In this document: positions 4,563 through 6,581 of the stretch, in pieces
Layout of the letters: every line of letters begins with the position of its first letter
Numbering within the stretch: the stretch's first letter is position 1
DNA from: Candidatus Aminicenantota bacterium
GTDB lineage: Bacteria; Acidobacteriota; Aminicenantia; UBA2199
Length of the DNA: 6,581 nt
Assembly (NCBI GenBank): GCA_020355945.1
Contig: CP070627.1
Coordinates: 1,755,833 to 1,762,413, forward strand
Direction: 5' to 3'
The notes under the pieces: model-generated
What the model was told of the DNA's origin: nothing
Databases searched by the model: none
What the model saw: the letters and a program-made list of their open reading frames with translations, nothing else
Program-made: the position numbers and the translations under genes

Positions 4563-6581
4563 TCAGTTACTTATTTCGATCAATGGTTTCTTTTTTCTTT
4601 TTGTATTTTTATATTCAGCAAATGTTCTCTTTGAATGACCTGTAAAAAAATCCAGCAGTTTTATATATTCACCGGCAACATATTGGATATCCATTGGGTC
4701 ATACAAAGATTTTTTATAGGTCCAGTAGAGTAATATTCCATTTTCATATTCGGTGATATATACTTCCATATCAAATTTAACGTCCTGGATGCTTTCGATA
4801 TGGTTTTGGGAAGATTCCAGCCGGCTCATCTCCACTGCTGTTGTCATATCCCGCATATTTAACATATTAAAGGAGACGGGAATTTGTGGGTACTTTATCT
4901 TTAATTCTTTAAACACCAACTCCAGGGGATAATCCTGGTGTTGAAATGTTTCCATTACCTCGGCATTGACCCGCTGCAATAAATCAGAGAAGCTTTCTTC
5001 ATCGTCCACATGGGTTTTAAACAATATGGAATTTACAAAAAAGCCCGCAATCGGCTGCAGCGATACATGGCCTCTGCCTGCCCCAATAATGGAACATATG
5101 ACCTCTTTTTGATTGGATAAGTAGGAGAGCAGGACCAGGTACAGGGTAAACAAAAGGGTAAATAAGGTGATGTGATTTTTTTGAGCCAGTTGTTTTAATT
5201 GATTTTTGGTATCCTTATCCATGATCCATTGATATGCCGCGCCCCTGGTGTCTCCCGGATTACCTCTGGAATTGACAGGTAATTGAAAGGCGGGTACGCC
5301 GTTCTTAAGTTTATCTTTCCAATACCACATCGATTGTTCTTTTGTCAGAGAATCCGCTAACTGCTTGTTATGCCAGGCAGCAAAATCTTTATACTGTAAG
5401 TTTAACCGTTCCGATTCATATATCTTATTACTTCTTAATGCCTTATAAAAAAGCAAAAACTCTTTTTTCAATAGTTCGATTGACCAGCCATCAGTGATGA
5501 TATGATGCATATTAAAGATAAAATCATAATGCGCCTGGCTCAATTTTAAAATTAAAATACGAAAAAGAGGAATTTCATTTAAATCAAAAGGTCTTTTTTG
5601 TTCCCGGGTGTAGATTTGTTTTCTTTTATCTTGTTTTTGGTTTTCCTCCAATGAAGAGATATCAAGCTGTTCAAAAGGTATTTTTACCTCTTTTACCACA
5701 TATTGTACCGGTTCGTCATTGACTATTTTAAAACCGGTTCTTAAGTTCTCATGACGATCGACAATCCTATATAAAGCCTTTTTTAATAAATCTTCATTAA
5801 CTCTATGTTCCAATTCAATTCTTCCTGCCATATTGAAAGATGAACTCTCGGGTTGGAACTGGTTGAGCAGCCAGAGCCTCTTCTGATTATAAGAAGGTTC
5901 ATAATATTCTCTTTCCTCGATGGCTTCCAGGTCCCTAAAGGTCACCGGTTCAGCCGCTGCGATGACAGCGCTAAGTCCTTTGATCGTAGGTGTTTTAAAT
6001 ATCTCTGCCAGCTTTAATTGTACCTGCAATTCCTTATGTATCTTTGCCACCATAATGGTTGCCGTTAATGAGTGCCCGCCCAACCGGAAAAAGTTATCAT
6101 CGATTCCTATTTTTCCTTTCTCTACTTGTAAAACGTCGGACCAGATGTCCACTAATTTCATTTCGATTTTGTTTCGCGGGGCTGTATATACTCCTCCCGG
6201 GATTATCCCCGGGACCGGCAGCGCTTTCCTGTCTATTTTTCCATTGTGGGTAAGGGGGATTTTATCTAAAGGGACAACATACGAGGGTACCATGTAATCG
6301 GGTATTCTATGGGATAAATATTCCCTTATCTCTCCTATATAAGCTCCCTGGTCAATGACATACAAATCACTGACAATATAAGCGCATAAATATTTCTCTC
6401 CATTTGCTTTTTCTTTTGCTAATACGATGGCTTCTTTTATCTCTTCTCTTTTTACTAACTGGCTCTCTATTTCTCCCAATTCTACCCGGAAGCCCCTTAT
6501 TTTTACCTGGCTGTCCAACCTGCCTAGAAATTCTATATTCCCATCCACTAACCACCGTGCCAAATCTCCGGTTTTGTAGAT
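4563..6581 (-). CDS. NRPS, 3' portion: A (C-terminal tail) - PCP - C, partial at 5' end
   Basis: This is the C-terminal 672 residues of a multimodular non-ribosomal peptide synthetase; the frame stays open through base 6581, so the true start lies outside the window. The first residues (IYKTGDLARW) are A-domain core A7, followed by A8 (QVKIRGFRVELGEIE) and A10 (NGKIDRKALP, about residues 113-122). A PCP follows with the phosphopantetheine serine at residue 171 in LGGHSL. A complete C domain (about 224-651) shows SYNQKRLWLL, RHENLRTGF, the catalytic HHIITDG (359-365, second His 360), the GR...IAGFFVN motif (502-517) and HQDYPLE. It looks like an LCL-type condensation domain, with no epimerase before it. 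The protein ends shortly after the C domain with a basic tail rich in Lys and Arg. There is no thioesterase, so the chain must pass to another protein, most simply the product of the gene 25 bp downstream. The TTG at 6563 is an internal codon, not a start. Confidence 0.96.
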   Translation of the reverse strand: MYKTGDLARWLVDGNIEFLGRLDSQVKIRGFRVELGEIESQLVKREEIKEAIVLAKEKANGEKYLCAYIVSDLYVIDQGAYIGEIREYLSHRIPDYMVPSYVVPLDKIPLTHNGKIDRKALPVPGIIPGGVYTAPRNKIEMKLVDIWSDVLQVEKGKIGIDDNFFRLGGHSLTATIMVAKIHKELQVQLKLAEIFKTPTIKGLSAVIAAAEPVTFRDLEAIEEREYYEPSYNQKRLWLLNQFQPESSSFNMAGRIELEHRVNEDLLKKALYRIVDRHENLRTGFKIVNDEPVQYVVKEVKIPFEQLDISSLEENQKQDKRKQIYTREQKRPFDLNEIPLFRILILKLSQAHYDFIFNMHHIITDGWSIELLKKEFLLFYKALRSNKIYESERLNLQYKDFAAWHNKQLADSLTKEQSMWYWKDKLKNGVPAFQLPVNSRGNPGDTRGAAYQWIMDKDTKNQLKQLAQKNHITLFTLLFTLYLVLLSYLSNQKEVICSIIGAGRGHVSLQPIAGFFVNSILFKTHVDDEESFSDLLQRVNAEVMETFQHQDYPLELVFKELKIKYPQIPVSFNMLNMRDMTTAVEMSRLESSQNHIESIQDVKFDMEVYITEYENGILLYWTYKKSLYDPMDIQYVAGEYIKLLDFFTGHSKRTFAEYKNTKRKKKPLIEISN
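4629..5912 (-). other. Condensation domain of protein 1, complete and C-terminal
   Basis: About 428 residues run from EYYEPSYNQKRLWLL to LLDFFTGH. It has an intact HHIITDG (catalytic His360), RHENLRTGF, GRGHVSLQPIAGFFVN and HQDYPLE, so it looks active. It is the last domain of its protein, and its acceptor must be a PCP on another chain, most likely the first PCP of the downstream gene. Confidence 0.93.
5949..6185 (-). other. Peptidyl carrier domain of protein 1
   Basis: Residues about 133-211 carry the phosphopantetheine serine at 171 in DDNFFRLGGHSLTATIMVAKI, the codon being at 6071-6069. It holds the amino acid loaded by the preceding A domain and donates the chain to the C domain that follows. 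Confidence 0.93.
6195..6214. repeat. Short GC-rich inverted repeat in the A-PCP linker of protein 1
   Basis: TCCCGGG (6195-6201) and CCCGGGA (6208-6214) form a perfect 7-bp inverted repeat around a 6-nt loop. It encodes PGIIPGG between A10 and the PCP. It may be chance, given the proline/glycine codons. Confidence 0.45.
6207..6581 (-). other. Adenylation domain C-terminal subdomain of protein 1, partial
   Basis: The window enters this A domain at motif A7 (YKTGDL). A8 (GRLDSQVKIRGFRVELGEIE) and A10 (NGKIDRKALP) follow. Nine of the ten specificity positions are outside the window, so the substrate cannot be read. Confidence 0.93.
6490..6509. repeat. 20-bp exact direct repeat, copy 2 (A8 motif of protein 1)
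   Basis: Exact match to 3288-3307, at the same place in the homologous A domain 3202 bp away. Flanking codons differ at synonymous sites, so identity is confined to the motif core. Confidence 0.6.

Noticed and set aside
5920..6297. Forward-strand ORFs of 125 and 64 codons opposite the A-PCP region of gene 1
   Set aside because: Antisense to conserved A10 and PCP coding sequence; low-complexity translations without family features.
6367..6555. Minus-strand 62-codon ORF inside the A-domain tail of gene 1
   Set aside because: Out of frame with the A8 and neighbouring motifs of the real protein.
6561..6563. TTG as the start codon of gene 1
   Set aside because: The frame continues upstream to the window edge and encodes the conserved IYKTGD of motif A7, so the gene is simply truncated by the window.

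Overview
The window is an internal piece of a bacterial secondary-metabolite cluster: two adjacent megasynthase genes of a hybrid non-ribosomal peptide synthetase / polyketide synthase (NRPS/PKS) line. Both are on the minus strand and both run off the window. Base composition is moderately AT-rich (roughly low 40s % GC by eye) and the proteins are rich in Lys, Ile, Glu and Asn. The domain sequences remind me of the large NRPS/PKS genes of Candidatus Aminicenantes/Acidobacteriota, with Firmicutes as an alternative. That is an impression from memory, not a classification.

Layout in the direction of transcription (right to left): bases 6581-4563 hold the 3' end of gene 1, encoding the tail of an adenylation (A) domain, a peptidyl carrier protein (PCP) and a condensation (C) domain, then stop. 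A 25-bp gap follows, containing a Shine-Dalgarno sequence. Gene 2 starts at base 4537 and stays open to base 1 (1512 codons visible). It encodes A - PCP - ketosynthase (KS) - an AT-less linker - a second carrier protein - the first part of a C domain. Motifs spread along gene 2 all fall in one frame, so I see no frameshift. There is no room for other genes; the many forward-strand ORFs are shadows.

Inferred chemistry: the C domain ending protein 1 joins the upstream peptide to the amino acid loaded by the first A-PCP of protein 2. The KS then takes that aminoacyl chain and extends it by one ketide unit on the second carrier. The final C domain amidates the product with the next amino acid, encoded beyond the window. 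No ketoreductase or dehydratase lies between KS and carrier, so a beta-keto (4-amino-3-oxo, statone-like) unit is expected. The extender unit must come from elsewhere because no acyltransferase (AT) domain is present.

Most notable points: the KS module has lost or never had its AT, with flanking linkers that look joined directly; a GC-rich nested inverted repeat sits inside the KS-downstream linker coding sequence; gene 1 and gene 2 are split between a C domain and its partner A domain; and the A-domain specificity code reads, by hand alignment, close to a Gln/Glu code. I see nothing pointing to an entirely new system; this is an unusual variant of known assembly-line logic.
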